Positions 5,678 through 5,895 of a stretch of 5,895 bases of DNA are shown piece by piece. Origin of the DNA: JAFHCF01 sp048497495 (lineage in GTDB: Bacteria; Pseudomonadota; Alphaproteobacteria; Rhizobiales; Ancalomicrobiaceae); the NCBI GenBank assembly GCA_048497495.1, contig JAFHCF010000103.1, positions 1 to 5,895 of the forward strand, in the 5' to 3' direction. The notes below the pieces were generated by a model that ran no database searches, was not told the DNA's origin, and saw only the letters and a program-made list of their open reading frames with translations. The number at the start of each line of letters is the position of its first letter. Within the stretch, counting starts at the first letter, position 1. The translations under genes and the position numbers were made by a program.

Positions 5678-5895
5678 ATGTTGCCGGTCCTCTACGTCCC
5701 TCCCGTGCCTCCCGTGCCGCCGCCGTCCCCGGACGACCGCCCGCCACGCCCGAGCCGTCGCCCCGCGATCGTCCTGATCGCCGCGCTGCTCGTCGGCATA
5801 CCGATCCTCGGTTTCGCCATGAAGAGCGGCTCGGCCGAGACGCCCGCCGAAGCCGCGACCCCCTCGCCGGCCACGGAGGCGCCGCCGATCCGCAC
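5678..5895 (+). CDS. Proline-rich single-pass membrane protein, N-terminal part
   Basis: An open frame from ATG 5678 runs without a stop to the window edge (72 complete codons). GGAG at 5663-5666 lies 11 nt upstream, a little distant but usable. Residues 1-25 are proline-rich (VPPVPPVPPPSP), produced in part by a short tandem repeat in the DNA (CCTCCCGTG twice, about 5699-5716). An Arg-rich stretch RPSRR (24-28) precedes one hydrophobic segment at about 30-48 (AIVLIAALLVGIPILGFAM), followed by an Ala/Pro/Glu/Thr-rich tail. This suggests a cytoplasmic N-terminus, one membrane anchor and a periplasmic C-terminal part. It is divergent from the aldehyde dehydrogenase gene, and the 192 nt between them must hold both promoters, though I could not pick out clear ones. 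No family is recognised. Confidence 0.55.
   Translation, partial: MLPVLYVPPVPPVPPPSPDDRPPRPSRRPAIVLIAALLVGIPILGFAMKSGSAETPAEAATPSPATEAPPIR

Noticed and set aside
5148..5777. A 209-codon + strand open frame antisense to the aldehyde dehydrogenase and running across the divergent intergenic region
   Set aside because: It is a GC-driven shadow overlapping the start of two real genes on different strands, and its product has no recognisable features.
1..5895. CRISPR array, tRNA or rRNA gene, insertion sequence or attachment site
   Set aside because: I looked for regularly spaced repeats, cloverleaf-like sequences, transposase motifs and terminal inverted repeats and found none that could be supported.

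Overview
The window looks like a chromosomal stretch from a GC-rich alphaproteobacterium, probably Hyphomicrobiales-like. This is an inference from the very high third-position GC in the right half and the general look of the aldehyde dehydrogenase, SDR and HPF/RaiA proteins; no rRNA or tRNA marker is present to fix it. It contains five complete protein genes, one gene cut by the right edge, one decayed gene fragment, and several transcription signals.

Left part (1-2143). Positions 1-302 hold no convincing gene but do contain a very good rho-independent terminator on the + strand (105-148), for a transcript whose body lies mainly outside the window. Next comes a two-gene minus-strand operon, less GC-rich than the rest: an SGNH-hydrolase-like protein (2143 down to 1400) followed after 11 nt by a GSCFA-domain protein (1388 down to 303). 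GSCFA is itself related to SGNH/GDSL hydrolases, so the pair probably acts together on an acylated surface glycan or similar substrate; the substrate cannot be read from the sequence.

Middle (2144-3254). A roughly 600-nt stretch without an intact gene contains a clear decayed copy of the 3' end of an SDR gene (2175 to about 2365, minus strand). It aligns codon for codon with the intact SDR 1080 nt to the right but carries an in-frame stop and a frameshift. A run of C tracts (G-quadruplex-capable on the minus strand) and an AT-rich extended -10 promoter follow. That promoter sits just upstream of a short HPF/RaiA-family ribosome-associated protein gene (2769-3083). A perfect 14-bp hairpin (3174-3206) lies between this gene and the convergent SDR gene.

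Right part (3255-5895). A minus-strand operon encodes an NAD(P)-dependent aldehyde dehydrogenase (5485 down to 4016) and, 11 nt later, a classical SDR dehydrogenase (4004 down to 3255). Together they would oxidise an alcohol or sugar-like compound and an aldehyde in a catabolic route. Divergent from this operon, a gene for a proline-rich single-pass membrane protein starts at 5678 and runs off the right edge.

Nothing here amounts to a clearly new system. The most worthwhile items are the SDR gene relic, the SGNH-like/GSCFA gene pair, and the orphan terminator at the left edge.
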